Assembly: GCA_903889965.1 (NCBI GenBank)
Contig: CAISZM010000045.1
Coordinates: 1 to 64,000, forward strand
Length of the DNA stretch: 64,000 nucleotides
DNA from: an uncultured Elusimicrobia bacterium
GTDB taxonomy: Bacteria; Elusimicrobiota; Elusimicrobia; Elusimicrobiales; UBA9959
Direction: 5' to 3'
A program made the translations under genes and the position numbers. This document shows, piece by piece, positions 8,274 through 16,848 of the stretch. Within the stretch, counting starts at the first letter, position 1. Every line of letters starts with the position of its first letter. The notes beneath the pieces are model-generated. The model searched no databases, was not told the DNA's origin, and saw only the letters and a program-made list of their open reading frames with translations.

Positions 8274-8648
8274 TCATTCTCTCTTCTCCGGCAGTATCTC
8301 CAGCCAGTAACCGTCCGGGTCCTCTATAAAATAGATCCCCATGGCTTCGTTCTCGAAACAGACGCAGCCCATTTTCTTATGGAGCTCGTGAGCCGCGGCG
8401 AAATCCGCCACGGTGAACGCCAGGTGCACCTCGTTGTCTCCCAGGTCGTATTTTCCCATCCTGGCGCGCAGCCAGGTAAGTTCAAGCGTGTGCGGGGTGA
8501 CACCGTCCGCGAGGAAAACCAGCGTGAAGCTGCCGTCCGCGGCGTTCTTGCGGCGGACCTCCTTCAGGCCGAGGGCATCCTTATAGAACTTAAGGCTTTT
8601 TTTCAAGTCCAGGACGTTGAGATTATTGTGGGAGAACCTGAATTTCAT
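8274..8648 (-). CDS. VOC/glyoxalase I-like protein
   Basis: 124 aa, vicinal-oxygen-chelate fold. It opens with FSHNNLNVLDLKKSLKFYKDALG and ends YFIEDPDGYWLEILPEK, the two halves of a glyoxalase-type betaalphabetabetabeta repeat. Metal ligands of the GloA type are plausible: His near residue 7, Glu in HTLELTW, His in DNEVHLAFTV and Glu in YWLEIL. It resembles lactoylglutathione lyase, which detoxifies methylglyoxal, but related VOC proteins have other substrates. Its ATG overlaps the stop of the lipoprotein gene upstream (ATGA, 8645-8648), so the pair is translationally coupled. Confidence 0.82.
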   Translation of the reverse strand: MKFRFSHNNLNVLDLKKSLKFYKDALGLKEVRRKNAADGSFTLVFLADGVTPHTLELTWLRARMGKYDLGDNEVHLAFTVADFAAAHELHKKMGCVCFENEAMGIYFIEDPDGYWLEILPEKRE

Positions 8649-9199
8649 TCGGCCCCCGCGGCAGGCGCCAGTTCCCGGAGGCGCAAACCGTATTCTTCGA
8701 CGGTTATTTTTTTAAGATCTTCCTTTACCAGCATGGGCCGCCCGGGGCCGGAGACCAGCTTGCTGGTCCTAAGGCCGCCTTCGTAGATCTCCCCCGTACC
8801 GGTAGTCTTTTCCCCTGATCTCAGGATGGTCTCGAACGACCAGGAATCAAGACCGGGCCCCTTGAAAATGAGAGAACCGCTAAAAGAGCCGTCCATTGCT
8901 GTAACGTCGAAAGACGGAGTTTTCCCGCGCCGCATGAAACGCGTGACGCCCGCGGCCGGGCTCATGCCCGGAGCGGCGGCCGCCAGCGTGGCGGTTTCAG
9001 TTATAAGCCCGCCTCCTTCCGATATCTCCCGTTTAAGGGCGGCCTCGCCCGAGTTGTAGGGCATCTTCCCGTCCGGGGAATAGAAGTAGATCTTCCCGTA
9101 ATAATAGGCCGCGCCGTCGGCGGCCTTCAGGGCCGCCTCTCCGGAGCAGGCAGCCAGCCCCGCGGCGAGGGTCAGTACTGCCGTTTTAAAAAAATTCAT
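8645..9199 (-). CDS. Hypothetical lipoprotein
   Basis: 184 aa from ATG 9199, chosen for a perfect GGAGG 5 bases upstream. The signal peptide MNFFKTAVLTLAAGLAAC ends in a lipobox, with lipidation predicted at Cys18. The mature protein is about 165 residues of mixed beta structure (YYYGKIYFYSPDGKMPYNSGEA, SGSLIFKGPGLDSWSFETILRSG) with no family I recognise. The C-terminus EEYGLRLRELAP is helical. It overlaps the VOC gene by 4 bp and diverges from the TPR gene at 9324. Confidence 0.72.
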   Translation of the reverse strand: MNFFKTAVLTLAAGLAACSGEAALKAADGAAYYYGKIYFYSPDGKMPYNSGEAALKREISEGGGLITETATLAAAAPGMSPAAGVTRFMRRGKTPSFDVTAMDGSFSGSLIFKGPGLDSWSFETILRSGEKTTGTGEIYEGGLRTSKLVSGPGRPMLVKEDLKKITVEEYGLRLRELAPAAGAE

Positions 9200-9323
9200 A
9201 GAACCTCCAGACAAACCAGCTAAGCTTATGTTACAAAATAGGGCTGCCGCAGCCAAAGGCCGCACGCTGGCCGCGGCACGCTTAATTTTATATGCTTCTT
9301 TGATACGTTCCAAGGAGCTAAAT

Positions 9324-9764
9324 ATGAAATATATCCTGATCTCGGCTTTCCTGGCCTGCGCCGCGCCGTCCGTCGCGCAGACACCGGCTCCTGCAGCCGC
9401 CCCAACCACGGCCGCTGGGGTGGATAAGGACATAAGGCTGCAGAGCCCCGACGAACTGGCAAAAACGGCCTTGTGGCTCGAAAACGCGCTGCGGGTCAAC
9501 CCGGCGGACGTCGACCTGAACGTGAAGCTGGGTTTTACATATACGCGCCTGGGTAAGGCCGACGAAGCGCAGAAAGCCTTTGAAAGCGCGGCAAGATTGA
9601 ACCCCAAAAAAGCGATAGCACAGTACATGCTGGGCCTGATATACGAGAAGAAAGGCATGCGGGAACAGGCAATAGCCGCGTGGAAAGCCTGCCTTGAGAA
9701 CGCCTCCGAGCCGGAACTGCGGGAAAAAGCCGTTAAACACCTCAGCAACCTGGCGGCAAAATGA
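9324..9764 (+). CDS. Exported TPR protein
   Basis: 146 aa. ATG 9324 is preceded by AAGGAG (spacing 7), and a signal peptide ends at SVAQ. The mature part holds two clear tetratricopeptide repeats (NPADVDLNVKLGFTYTRLGKADEAQKAFESAARLNP and a following one) plus a partial third. It probably serves as a periplasmic protein-interaction scaffold. Its stop overlaps the start of the next gene by 4 bp (ATGA at 9761-9764), so it is coupled to the CsgG-like lipoprotein and may act with it. Confidence 0.8.
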   Translation: MKYILISAFLACAAPSVAQTPAPAAAPTTAAGVDKDIRLQSPDELAKTALWLENALRVNPADVDLNVKLGFTYTRLGKADEAQKAFESAARLNPKKAIAQYMLGLIYEKKGMREQAIAAWKACLENASEPELREKAVKHLSNLAAK

Positions 9765-10399
9765 TAAAAAAAACCGCTTTAGCGCTTCCGTTCCTTTTGC
9801 TCTCCGGCGCCTGCATAACGCCCAAGGTGGCGGTGAATCCCCGCGCGGACTTCTCGGGAATAAAGCGCGTGGCCGTGCTTTCATTCGACGGCCCCAAGGG
9901 CGACTTGGCCGCCGATCTTATGACGCAAAGCCTGCTTGAGCACGGAGCGGACGTAATAGAGCGCCAGCGCCTGGATTCCGTGATGCGCGAGCAATCGCTC
10001 ACCGCTTCCGGCTCTTTTGATCCCGCGACGGCGAAGAAGCTGGGCAAGCTCCTCGGTGTTGACGCCCTGTTCGTAGGCACGGTGGCGGAAAGCACTCCGC
10101 AGACTTCTTACATAGTCAGCCAGTCAAAAAACCCGAGAGTTACCAACGTGACGCAGGTTAACGGAGGCACGGTCTACTCGGAGGGCTCGGTAATGGGCAT
10201 GCCCAACTCGCAGCTGCTCAGCACCACCGCCAATGTTTCTCTCGTCTCGCGCATGGTGGACGTACAGACCGGCTCCATAATGTGGTCGGCTTCCATGTCC
10301 TACGAGGGCTTCGACATCCCGTCCGCCATGTCGGGCATAACCGACGCCTTCATACGCTCCCTGTCGCCGGTCTGGCCGGAACTTTACCACGCGAAATAG
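9761..10399 (+). CDS. CsgG/LpoB-like lipoprotein
   Basis: 212 aa with lipobox LLSGAC (Cys18). The mature part has the CsgG-family pattern: IKRVAVLSFDGPKGDLAADLMTQSLLEHG, VIERQRLDSVMREQSLTASG, ATAKKLGKLLGVDALFVGTVAES, and a final strand/helix around VQTGSIMWSASMSYEG. It parallels the protein at 3406 segment by segment but lacks that protein's C-terminal extension. Members form outer-membrane export pores or act as lipoprotein activators. The coupling to a periplasmic TPR protein (4-bp overlap) fits an envelope-assembly role, which is inference. Confidence 0.8.
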   Translation: MIKKTALALPFLLLSGACITPKVAVNPRADFSGIKRVAVLSFDGPKGDLAADLMTQSLLEHGADVIERQRLDSVMREQSLTASGSFDPATAKKLGKLLGVDALFVGTVAESTPQTSYIVSQSKNPRVTNVTQVNGGTVYSEGSVMGMPNSQLLSTTANVSLVSRMVDVQTGSIMWSASMSYEGFDIPSAMSGITDAFIRSLSPVWPELYHAK

Positions 10400-10414
10400 C
10401 CCCGCCAGGGCGCG

Positions 10415-10447
10415 AAAAAGCCGGACGAATTCGTCCGGCTTTTTTTA
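10415..10447. terminator. Bidirectional terminator between convergent genes
   Basis: A perfect palindrome GCCGGACGAATTCGTCCGGC is flanked by A5 on one side and T7 on the other. It therefore reads as a stem plus T-run on both strands, serving the CsgG-like gene (plus) and the PAS gene (minus, stop at 10479). Confidence 0.9.
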
Positions 10448-10478
10448 TCGCTGGCCGCCCGGGAAAAGGTGACGGCCT

Positions 10479-10886
10479 TTAATCCATCAGCCGCTTCTGC
10501 CCCTCGAGTTCCCGGATAGCCTGCACGTCCTGGGTAAACTCCAGGCAGCCTATGTATGTCCCTTCCTCGTCGCGCAACGCGTAAAATTCTATAAAGATCT
10601 TGTGTTTGGGGCCGCCCTTTACCACCTCCAGGTCCACCCAGAAAGAGGCTTTGTCGCGGGAGCCCGACCTCATTTCGGCTATCAGGCGTTCCACCATGGC
10701 CAGGCTTTTTTCGGGATGGCATTGGCGGAAGTTCATGCCGATGGCGGCCATCGGACGCCTGAAGATACGGGTTTCGTGCCTGTTCCAGCCGGCCACTTCG
10801 TCGTTAGCGTCTATAACGGTGATCTCGGCCGGCATGGCCTCTATCATCGCGCTCACCAGCTCCGGGGCCATCCTGTCAAAGAGCAT
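10479..10886 (-). CDS. Single PAS-domain protein
   Basis: 135 aa. ITVIDANDEVAGWNRHETRIFRRP, IGMNFRQCHPEKSLAMVERLIAEM and IFIEFYALRDEEGTYIGCLEFTQDV are the pattern of the PAS module found at the C-terminus of DUF438 proteins, here standing alone with no DUF438/hemerythrin half. The Cys-His pair in RQCHPEKS is conserved in that group and could contact a cofactor, but this is not demonstrable. Its ATG overlaps the preceding stop (TAATG), so it is coupled to two exported proteins of unknown function, an odd partnership for a cytoplasmic sensor. Confidence 0.82.
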   Translation of the reverse strand: MLFDRMAPELVSAMIEAMPAEITVIDANDEVAGWNRHETRIFRRPMAAIGMNFRQCHPEKSLAMVERLIAEMRSGSRDKASFWVDLEVVKGGPKHKIFIEFYALRDEEGTYIGCLEFTQDVQAIRELEGQKRLMD

Positions 10887-11629
10887 TATCTGGTCGTCGC
10901 TATCTGGAGGTTTATCCCGGTGTCGCTGACGCTCAGGCCGGTCAGGTGCAGGTCGCCCACCAGGTTCGCGGGAACGAACTCGCGCATGATCTTGGACGAC
11001 AAGGTCGCGCGCAGCGTCCAGGAGTCCTTGTCGTACTTCAGGGAAATAACTTCCTCCGCCCTCATCGGGATATGGTGTTCATCCAGCATCTTGTTGACGG
11101 CGGTATCAACGCACTGTATCACCATGTCCATCACCTGTCCCACCAGTTCTTCCTGGCTTACTTCCGGAACACCGGCGCTTTTAGAGGAATTCTCTATCAG
11201 GACGTGGATCTGTACGCGCTGTATCCGTATGGCCAGCGTGTCGCGGGCTTCGACGTAGGGCTTAAGCGTCAGGACGGGGTTGAATATTATACCGCCGGCG
11301 TCCACGGTGATATTGGAGAGCTTCAGGAACTCCCCGGCCCTGCTGACTATCGGGGCGGCGGGGTCTATTACGGTCAGGCGCGGCTTGGAGGGAGGGATCA
11401 TGCCCACCCCGACCTTCATGGCGCTGAATGGCACACGGATGTTCATATCCACGCCTATCATATCATCGTCCGTTGCCGTCTGCGGAGCCGGGGCCTGGAG
11501 ATCAGCCTGGACGGAACTGACGTCGGCGGCCCTCATTGCCCCGAGATCGAAGTCCGAGGCCGCAGCCCTTCCGCCGCAGCGGAGGAACGCGGCCAGCGCT
11601 ATTGCCATCAAGGTGAAAGTTGTTTTCAT
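10886..11629 (-). CDS. Exported protein, paralogue of the next upstream gene
   Basis: 247 aa from ATG 11629 (GGAG 7 bases upstream; a GTG at 11650 is less likely). A signal peptide is followed by a short FDLGAMRAADVSSVQADL segment. It then parallels the 433-aa protein at 11647: xxVxMxIRVPF, LTVIDPAAPIVSRAGEFLKLSNITVDAGG, NPVLTLKPYVEARDTLAIRIQRVQIHV, and a late MVIQCVDTAVNKMLDEHHIPM / YDKDSWTLRATL segment. The alternating strand pattern suggests a lipid-binding or beta-sandwich fold, but I do not recognise the family. It lies in an operon with the paralogue and the PAS gene. Confidence 0.72.
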   Translation of the reverse strand: MKTTFTLMAIALAAFLRCGGRAAASDFDLGAMRAADVSSVQADLQAPAPQTATDDDMIGVDMNIRVPFSAMKVGVGMIPPSKPRLTVIDPAAPIVSRAGEFLKLSNITVDAGGIIFNPVLTLKPYVEARDTLAIRIQRVQIHVLIENSSKSAGVPEVSQEELVGQVMDMVIQCVDTAVNKMLDEHHIPMRAEEVISLKYDKDSWTLRATLSSKIMREFVPANLVGDLHLTGLSVSDTGINLQIATTR

Positions 11630-11646
11630 AAATTTTCTCCGGCGCT

Positions 11647-12948
11647 TCACAGTTCAAAACCGATGCAGACGAGGCCGTTAACTATTTTAAGATCGTTTAT
11701 TACCGCCCCTTTGGCGAAGGAGGGAAGGATCGCGCTATTCTTCAATGTTATCTCCACCGTCTTGTCGTCCAGTTTGCGCGCGGTCATGACTTTAGACAGG
11801 GCCGGGTTGGTAGTAAGGGTATCTATAACCGAGCGTATGACCTTGCCCTGTATCCAGCCGTTGATGAAACCCGGCACGCCTATGCCATAGGCCTGGTCCA
11901 CGTCCACGCGTTCGATGCGCGCCTTTATGGTGTTGGGGGCGGTGACCTCGGGCCTTATCACGACCTTGAAATAAACGTTGGGCTTCAGGAAAACGTCCCT
12001 GGCGTAGATCTTGCCGGCCATCTCAAGGACGCCGTCGGCGCGGAACTTGAGCCCGCCCTCGTGGCCCGCGGGATGCAGCTCGAAATCGGTACCCTTGGTG
12101 AACTGCAGTATAAAGTTGTCCAGCAGGCCGTCCGACACGGCCAGGCTGCTGCCGGGCAGCTGGACAACGGAGGCCGCGGAGCCGGATTTAACGGCGAGGG
12201 AGAAGCCGAGGTCGTCAAAAGTGAAGGCCGTAAGATTTATGTTGCTTATGAGGCCGGGGAGCAGCGGCGCCACGAAACCGGGGGCGATGGCGGCGTGCAG
12301 CGTCCAGGAAGCCCTGTCGTAGGAGAAGGCAAGCACGTCGCCGGCTTTCAGGGGAACTTTGTTGGCGAGGAAGGCTTTGTCCACCGCCTCCAGCACCCCG
12401 GCGCTCAGCTTAGTCATCACCATTTCCATCAGGCCATCCTTGTCCAGCTCTTTGCCCAGAGCGGCCTTGGGACCGAGGACGACATCGGCTTCCACCTTCA
12501 TCACCTTTATGGCCAGCCTGTTATCGCCCTCGAAGAAGGGCTTTATGAACAAGGCGGGCTCAACTTCCATCCCGTTGTAATTGACGGTCACATTGCCGAA
12601 AACTATGGTGTCGCCCTGGCGGGAGAGTATGGGAGCGGAGGGGTCTATGACCTGGAGATAGGCGCCCGACAGGCCGGTGAGACGCTCGCTGATGTCCTTG
12701 AAGGGGAGCCGCACGGTCATGTCCAGGACCGGGGCGGGCATATTGGGAGCCTTGTTTACGGCCGGCGCTTTTGCCGGCAGGACCTGGACAGGGGCCGAAG
12801 CCTGCGCCGCCGGCATCTCTTCCTGCGAGGCTTTAAGGTCGGCCGCACTGAGCGAGTTAAGATCGAAATCCCCTGCGAAAGCCGCGGTGGCGAGTCCAAA
12901 GGCCGCCATTGCCGCGAACATGTATTTTTTTAGATTTGCAGTCTTCAT
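11647..12948 (-). CDS. Exported two-module protein of unknown family
   Basis: 433 aa with a signal peptide (cleavage near AFAG), then FDLNSLSAADLKASQ and a Pro/Ala linker. Residues ~75-245 match the shorter paralogue downstream (VIDPSAPILSRQGDTIVFGNVTVNYNG; KVPLKAGDVLAFSYDRASWTLHAAI). Residues ~265-433 appear to be a second, diverged copy: LELHPAGHEGGLKFRADGVLEMAGKIYARDVFLKPNVYFKVVIRPE, then AYGIGVPGFINGWIQGKVIRSVIDTL. The repeated beta-strand/amphipathic-helix design recalls TULIP-like lipid carriers, but this is only a structural guess. It is first of three genes on the minus strand and diverges from the 980-aa gene. Confidence 0.72.
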   Translation of the reverse strand: MKTANLKKYMFAAMAAFGLATAAFAGDFDLNSLSAADLKASQEEMPAAQASAPVQVLPAKAPAVNKAPNMPAPVLDMTVRLPFKDISERLTGLSGAYLQVIDPSAPILSRQGDTIVFGNVTVNYNGMEVEPALFIKPFFEGDNRLAIKVMKVEADVVLGPKAALGKELDKDGLMEMVMTKLSAGVLEAVDKAFLANKVPLKAGDVLAFSYDRASWTLHAAIAPGFVAPLLPGLISNINLTAFTFDDLGFSLAVKSGSAASVVQLPGSSLAVSDGLLDNFILQFTKGTDFELHPAGHEGGLKFRADGVLEMAGKIYARDVFLKPNVYFKVVIRPEVTAPNTIKARIERVDVDQAYGIGVPGFINGWIQGKVIRSVIDTLTTNPALSKVMTARKLDDKTVEITLKNSAILPSFAKGAVINDLKIVNGLVCIGFEL

Positions 12949-13158
12949 GTGAATAGTCTAACACCAAGCCTGCCCTGCCGTAAGTGTCTTAGGGCCTACC
13001 CCCAAAGCCCAAAAGGCCCCCGCCTAGAAAAGCGCCGCCCCTCCGGCAGCAAGACCGCGGAGGCGGATGCAGCTGCCGGGGCGGAGCGGGCTGCCGATCG
13101 GCTGCAGAGCAACCCCATGCCTGAACGCCGGACCAAGTTAGTGCGCCTGACGCCTTTT

Positions 13159-13164
13159 TATAAT
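13159..13164 (+). promoter_or_regulatory. -10 element for the receiver/PEP-binding gene
   Basis: Consensus TATAAT in an otherwise GC-rich 230-bp divergent gap, 16 bases before ATG 13181. This implies a very short leader (about 10 bases). No good -35 is seen. The rest of the gap (12949-13150) shows nothing recognisable. Confidence 0.55.
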
Positions 13165-13180
13165 TAGTAAAATAGGCGCT

Positions 13181-16123
13181 ATGGCGACATCGAAGAAGCC
13201 GGGCGATTACGAAATAGAATTCGGCGGGTTTGAAAAGCTCATGCCCCACAGGATAAAGAACGTCCTGATGGTGGCCTCCCTCTACGACTCGTTCCTTCTG
13301 GCCGACGACGAACGCCTTAACGAGGCCCTCTTCGGCGAGATGCTGGACTCCTCCCCCCGCTCGGCGCCCAAGATAACCCGCGTACCCACAGCCGCCCAGG
13401 CGCTGAAAAAACTGGAGAAGGGTTCCTACGACCTGGTGATAGCCATGATACAGGTGGGCGAGACGGACATGGCGGATTTCTTCCGCAGCCTGAAGAACGG
13501 CCGCCCCGGGCTTCCGGTGGTCCTGCTTTCTTTCAACATACAGGACATCAAGAACATCCCCGATGAAGCGCGCGAGCTGGCCGACGGCATCTACCTTTGG
13601 AGCGGGGACACGCGCATTTTCTCGGCCATCATAAACATCATTGAGGACGCGCGGAATTTCGAGCAGGACTCGAAGGTGGGCGTACAGGCGGTGCTGCTGG
13701 TGGAAGATAATATAAAATTCTATTCCTCCTACCTGCCGGTGATCTATACTGAGCTGATGAAGCAGACGCAGATAGTGATGGCGGAGGAGCTGAACCCCGC
13801 CAAGAAAATGCTGCGCCTGCGCGCGCGGCCGAAGATACTCTTCTGCAGCACCTACGACGAGGCCTGGGCCGTTTACGAAAAATACAAGAACAACCTTCTC
13901 GGCGTGATAAGCGACATAGAATACCCGAAAGGGGGCGCCTGCAACCCGGAGGCCGGACTTGAACTGACGCGCCGCATAAAATCCGAAAACCCGGATATGC
14001 CGGTGCTGCTGCAGTCCTCCAATTCCAAATTCGCCTCCGAGGCCGGCGCCTTGGGCGCCTCGTTCATGCACAAGGCGGCGCCGGACCTCTCCAGGCAGCT
14101 GCGCGCCTTCATACTGCGGTACTTCGGCTTCGGCGACTTTATTTTCAGCGACAGGAACGGCGCGGAGTTCGCGCGCGCCGCGGACCTCCAGACGATGCTC
14201 AAGCTCCTGAAGGTGGTGCCGCTGGACTGCATACTGTACCACGCCGGCCGCAATCACTTCTCGAAATGGCTGTTCGCGCGCACCGAGTTCGAAATGGCCT
14301 ACAACATAAGGCCTAAAAAGATATCGGAGTTCAGCAACCCCGAGCAGCTGCGCAAGTACCTAATCGAGACGATGCACCAGTTCATCTACCGCACGCAGCT
14401 GGGCACGGTGCTTAAATTCGACCGCAAACTGTTCGACGCCTCCACGCCCTTCGCCAAAATAGGCTCCGGCTCCATCGGCGGCAAGGCCAGGGGGCTGGCT
14501 TTCGTGGATTTCCTGTTGAGCAGGAACGACCTGGAAACACGCTGGCCGGGCGTTACAGTGTCAGTCCCGAACACGGTGGGGATAGCCACGGACGTGTTCG
14601 ATTTTTTCATGGAACAGAACGGCCTGGACTCGCTTATCAGCGAAACCCATACCAACGAGCAGGTGGCCGCCGTTTTCGAGAAGGCGCGCCTGCCGGACTA
14701 CGTGACGCGCGACCTGGAGACCGTTATAGAAAAGCTTGAAGGGCCGCTGGCGGTGCGCTCCTCCTCGCTGCTGGAAGATTCCAAAACACAGCCCTTCGCC
14801 GGGATCTATAAGACGTATATGCTGTCGAACAGCCACCCGGACCCCGCGCGCAGGCTGGAAGAGCTCGAAAGGGCGGTAAAATTCATTTACGCTTCGGTTT
14901 TCTCCTCCGAAGCCCGCGCATACCGCAGGCTTAACCCGCTGATAATCGACGAAGAGAAGATGGCCGTGGTGATACAGCGCGTCGTGGGCAGGCGGTACCC
15001 GGGCGGGCGCTTCTACCCGGCTTTTTCCGGGGTAATGCAGTCCTATAACTATTACCCGGTCCCGCCCCTGGGGGCGGAGGACCCCATAGCGCACATAGCG
15101 CTCGGACTGGGCAAGACCATAGTCGAGGGCTTCAGCGCCCTCAGGTTCTCCCCCTGCCACCCGCAGAACCTCCACCAGTTCTCCACTATTTCCGATTTCC
15201 TGGCCAACTCGCAAAAAAAATTCATCGCCCTTACGAGCGGGGACACGCCCCTGAGCTACGACAGGGAACCGGCGATAGCGGCCTTCGACGTGTCGGACGC
15301 GCAGGCCGACGGTTCGCTCGAGCTGGTGGGATCCACCTACTCCGCGGAGAACGACCGTGTTTACGACGGCATATCCGATCAGGGCCGCAGGCTGGTGACA
15401 TTCGCGCCGATACTTAAGAACGGCGCGCTGCCGCTCACCGATATACTGAAGACCGTCTCCGCGCTCGGCAAGGACGCCATGGCCGGCAACATAGAGATAG
15501 AATTCGCCTGTGATTACGACCCGGGAACCGGGGCGGCCTCCTTCAGCATACTTCAGATGAGGCCGATGGTTTCAAGAAGCCCCGTCAAAAAGGTTACGCT
15601 TAAGGACCTGAAGCGGGAAAAGATACTGTGCCTGAGCGCGCAGGCGCTCGGCAACGGTGTTCACCGCGACATTTCGGATATTATCTATGTCATACCCGAA
15701 GCTTTCGACCAGATGCGGACGCGCGACATAGCGGTCGAGATAAACGAGCTTAACGCGCGCCTGCGCGGCGAAGGGCTCTCTTACCTTATAATAGGGCCGG
15801 GGCGCTGGGGTTCAAGCGACCCGCTGATGGGCATACCCGTGAAATGGAACCACATCTCTAATTCCCGCGTGATCGTGGAAGCCGCCTACGGGGACCTGGC
15901 CGTGGACCCTTCTTACGGCACGCACTTTTTCCACAACGTAACGTCGCTGGGGATAGGCTACCTGACCATAAACGAGGACGGGCCGGACTCCTTCATAAAC
16001 TGGGAACTGCTGAAGACCGGCAAATTGCTGGCTGAAATGAAATACATACGCCACTTGCGCTTTGACGCGCCTCTGGACATACGCATAGACGGCTCGGAGG
16101 GACGCGGCGCCGCGGCTGTATAG
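13181..16123 (+). CDS. Receiver-like/PEP-pyruvate-binding domain fusion
   Basis: 980 aa, cytoplasmic. Residues ~25-155 and ~165-330 are two receiver-like domains (NVLMVASLYD...YDLVIAMIQVGE; VQAVLLVEDNIKFYSSYL...GVISDIEYPKGG...MPVLLQSSN). The second retains acidic-pocket and acceptor-type Asp residues; the first lacks the usual Asp pair. From ~residue 425 a PPDK/PEP-synthase ATP-grasp begins: GSGSIGGKARGLAFVDFLL, then LAVRSSSLLEDSKTQPFAGIYKTYM, and FSILQMRPMV. There is no recognisable swivelling phospho-His domain or TIM-barrel PEP site; instead a ~200-residue C-terminal region (YLIIGPGRWGSSDPLMGIPVKW) follows. It is therefore not an ordinary PEP synthase, and likely a nucleotide-dependent phosphotransferase or sensor under phosphorelay control (inference). 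Confidence 0.85.
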   Translation: MATSKKPGDYEIEFGGFEKLMPHRIKNVLMVASLYDSFLLADDERLNEALFGEMLDSSPRSAPKITRVPTAAQALKKLEKGSYDLVIAMIQVGETDMADFFRSLKNGRPGLPVVLLSFNIQDIKNIPDEARELADGIYLWSGDTRIFSAIINIIEDARNFEQDSKVGVQAVLLVEDNIKFYSSYLPVIYTELMKQTQIVMAEELNPAKKMLRLRARPKILFCSTYDEAWAVYEKYKNNLLGVISDIEYPKGGACNPEAGLELTRRIKSENPDMPVLLQSSNSKFASEAGALGASFMHKAAPDLSRQLRAFILRYFGFGDFIFSDRNGAEFARAADLQTMLKLLKVVPLDCILYHAGRNHFSKWLFARTEFEMAYNIRPKKISEFSNPEQLRKYLIETMHQFIYRTQLGTVLKFDRKLFDASTPFAKIGSGSIGGKARGLAFVDFLLSRNDLETRWPGVTVSVPNTVGIATDVFDFFMEQNGLDSLISETHTNEQVAAVFEKARLPDYVTRDLETVIEKLEGPLAVRSSSLLEDSKTQPFAGIYKTYMLSNSHPDPARRLEELERAVKFIYASVFSSEARAYRRLNPLIIDEEKMAVVIQRVVGRRYPGGRFYPAFSGVMQSYNYYPVPPLGAEDPIAHIALGLGKTIVEGFSALRFSPCHPQNLHQFSTISDFLANSQKKFIALTSGDTPLSYDREPAIAAFDVSDAQADGSLELVGSTYSAENDRVYDGISDQGRRLVTFAPILKNGALPLTDILKTVSALGKDAMAGNIEIEFACDYDPGTGAASFSILQMRPMVSRSPVKKVTLKDLKREKILCLSAQALGNGVHRDISDIIYVIPEAFDQMRTRDIAVEINELNARLRGEGLSYLIIGPGRWGSSDPLMGIPVKWNHISNSRVIVEAAYGDLAVDPSYGTHFFHNVTSLGIGYLTINEDGPDSFINWELLKTGKLLAEMKYIRHLRFDAPLDIRIDGSEGRGAAAV

Positions 16124-16143
16124 AATACCTGCGGGCCCGGACG

Positions 16144-16848
16144 TTAAGGAGAGCGTTTAAACCCGCCAGTTCCCCCGCGCTCAGGTACGCTGCTTGCCGA
16201 TATATTCCAGGCCCGCCCCGTTTGTTCCACGTAAGGAACGGGAAGGCCCCAGACATCCAGCCACAACACGTCCTTTACAAAATATTTGCCGTTTCCCTCC
16301 CCGTCCGCCGCCCTCTCGTCCCCGATACGCCCCCGGGCGGGCGAGGGGTTCCGCTGAGAGCTTTTTAGCAGCATTCCCCGCAGGTCTTCGTCGAAATTAA
16401 GCTTCAGGTCCTCTACAAGCGGAGAAAGCGAGAGGCGCACGCGCTTGCTGTATGCCGCCGGACCCGGGTTCACCCCGGCCTCTCCGTACGGGCCTCCTTT
16501 CTTTTCTTTCACCATTATAACCTGCCAGGGGTTGGTCCTGAAGCCGTAATAGTTCAGGCGGGTATTCTCGGTTATATCCCAGGTGGAAACCGCCCGCGCC
16601 CCCTCGTAAAGCGCGCCCAGCCCCGGCCTGAACGAAGCCAGGTCCGAGAAGTCCCACCTTATGGAATAGTCCAGGCTCACGCGGGAAGACCTGAAGTCTT
16701 TTGAAATATTCAGCATCAGCGGGTTCTGCACCTGAACCGGGGCCGCGGTCGACTGCTTCTGCTCCTGCGCCGAACAGCGGGGCAGCGGAACGCACAGAGC
16801 GCAGACCGCGAGGAAAGCGGGGATTTTATTCCGCATAGGGACGCTCAA
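16144..16848 (-). CDS. Exported hypothetical protein
   Basis: 234 aa if TTG 16848 is used (AAGGA 6 bases upstream, overlapping the previous stop as TTGA); ATG 16836 would give 230 aa. A signal peptide ends near CSAQ. The mature part has beta-rich segments reminiscent of outer-membrane or surface proteins (SRVSLDYSIRWDFSDL, RLNYYGFRTNPWQVIMVKEKKGG) and an Arg/Gly-rich low-complexity C-terminus. I do not recognise a family. It is translationally coupled to the TPR lipoprotein upstream, so the two probably work together in the envelope. Confidence 0.65.
   Translation of the reverse strand: MSVPMRNKIPAFLAVCALCVPLPRCSAQEQKQSTAAPVQVQNPLMLNISKDFRSSRVSLDYSIRWDFSDLASFRPGLGALYEGARAVSTWDITENTRLNYYGFRTNPWQVIMVKEKKGGPYGEAGVNPGPAAYSKRVRLSLSPLVEDLKLNFDEDLRGMLLKSSQRNPSPARGRIGDERAADGEGNGKYFVKDVLWLDVWGLPVPYVEQTGRAWNISASSVPERGGTGGFKRSP

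Noticed and set aside
9200-9748. Long N-terminal extension of the lipoprotein gene at 8645 to 9748
   Set aside because: The extension crosses the start of the TPR gene on the other strand and is Ser/Ala-rich; the signal peptide and GGAGG fix the start at 9199.
12989-14257. 422-aa open frame on the minus strand opposite the receiver/PEP-binding gene
   Set aside because: It lacks a recognisable domain or ribosome binding site and lies entirely opposite a clearly conserved 980-aa protein. Long antisense frames are common at this GC content.
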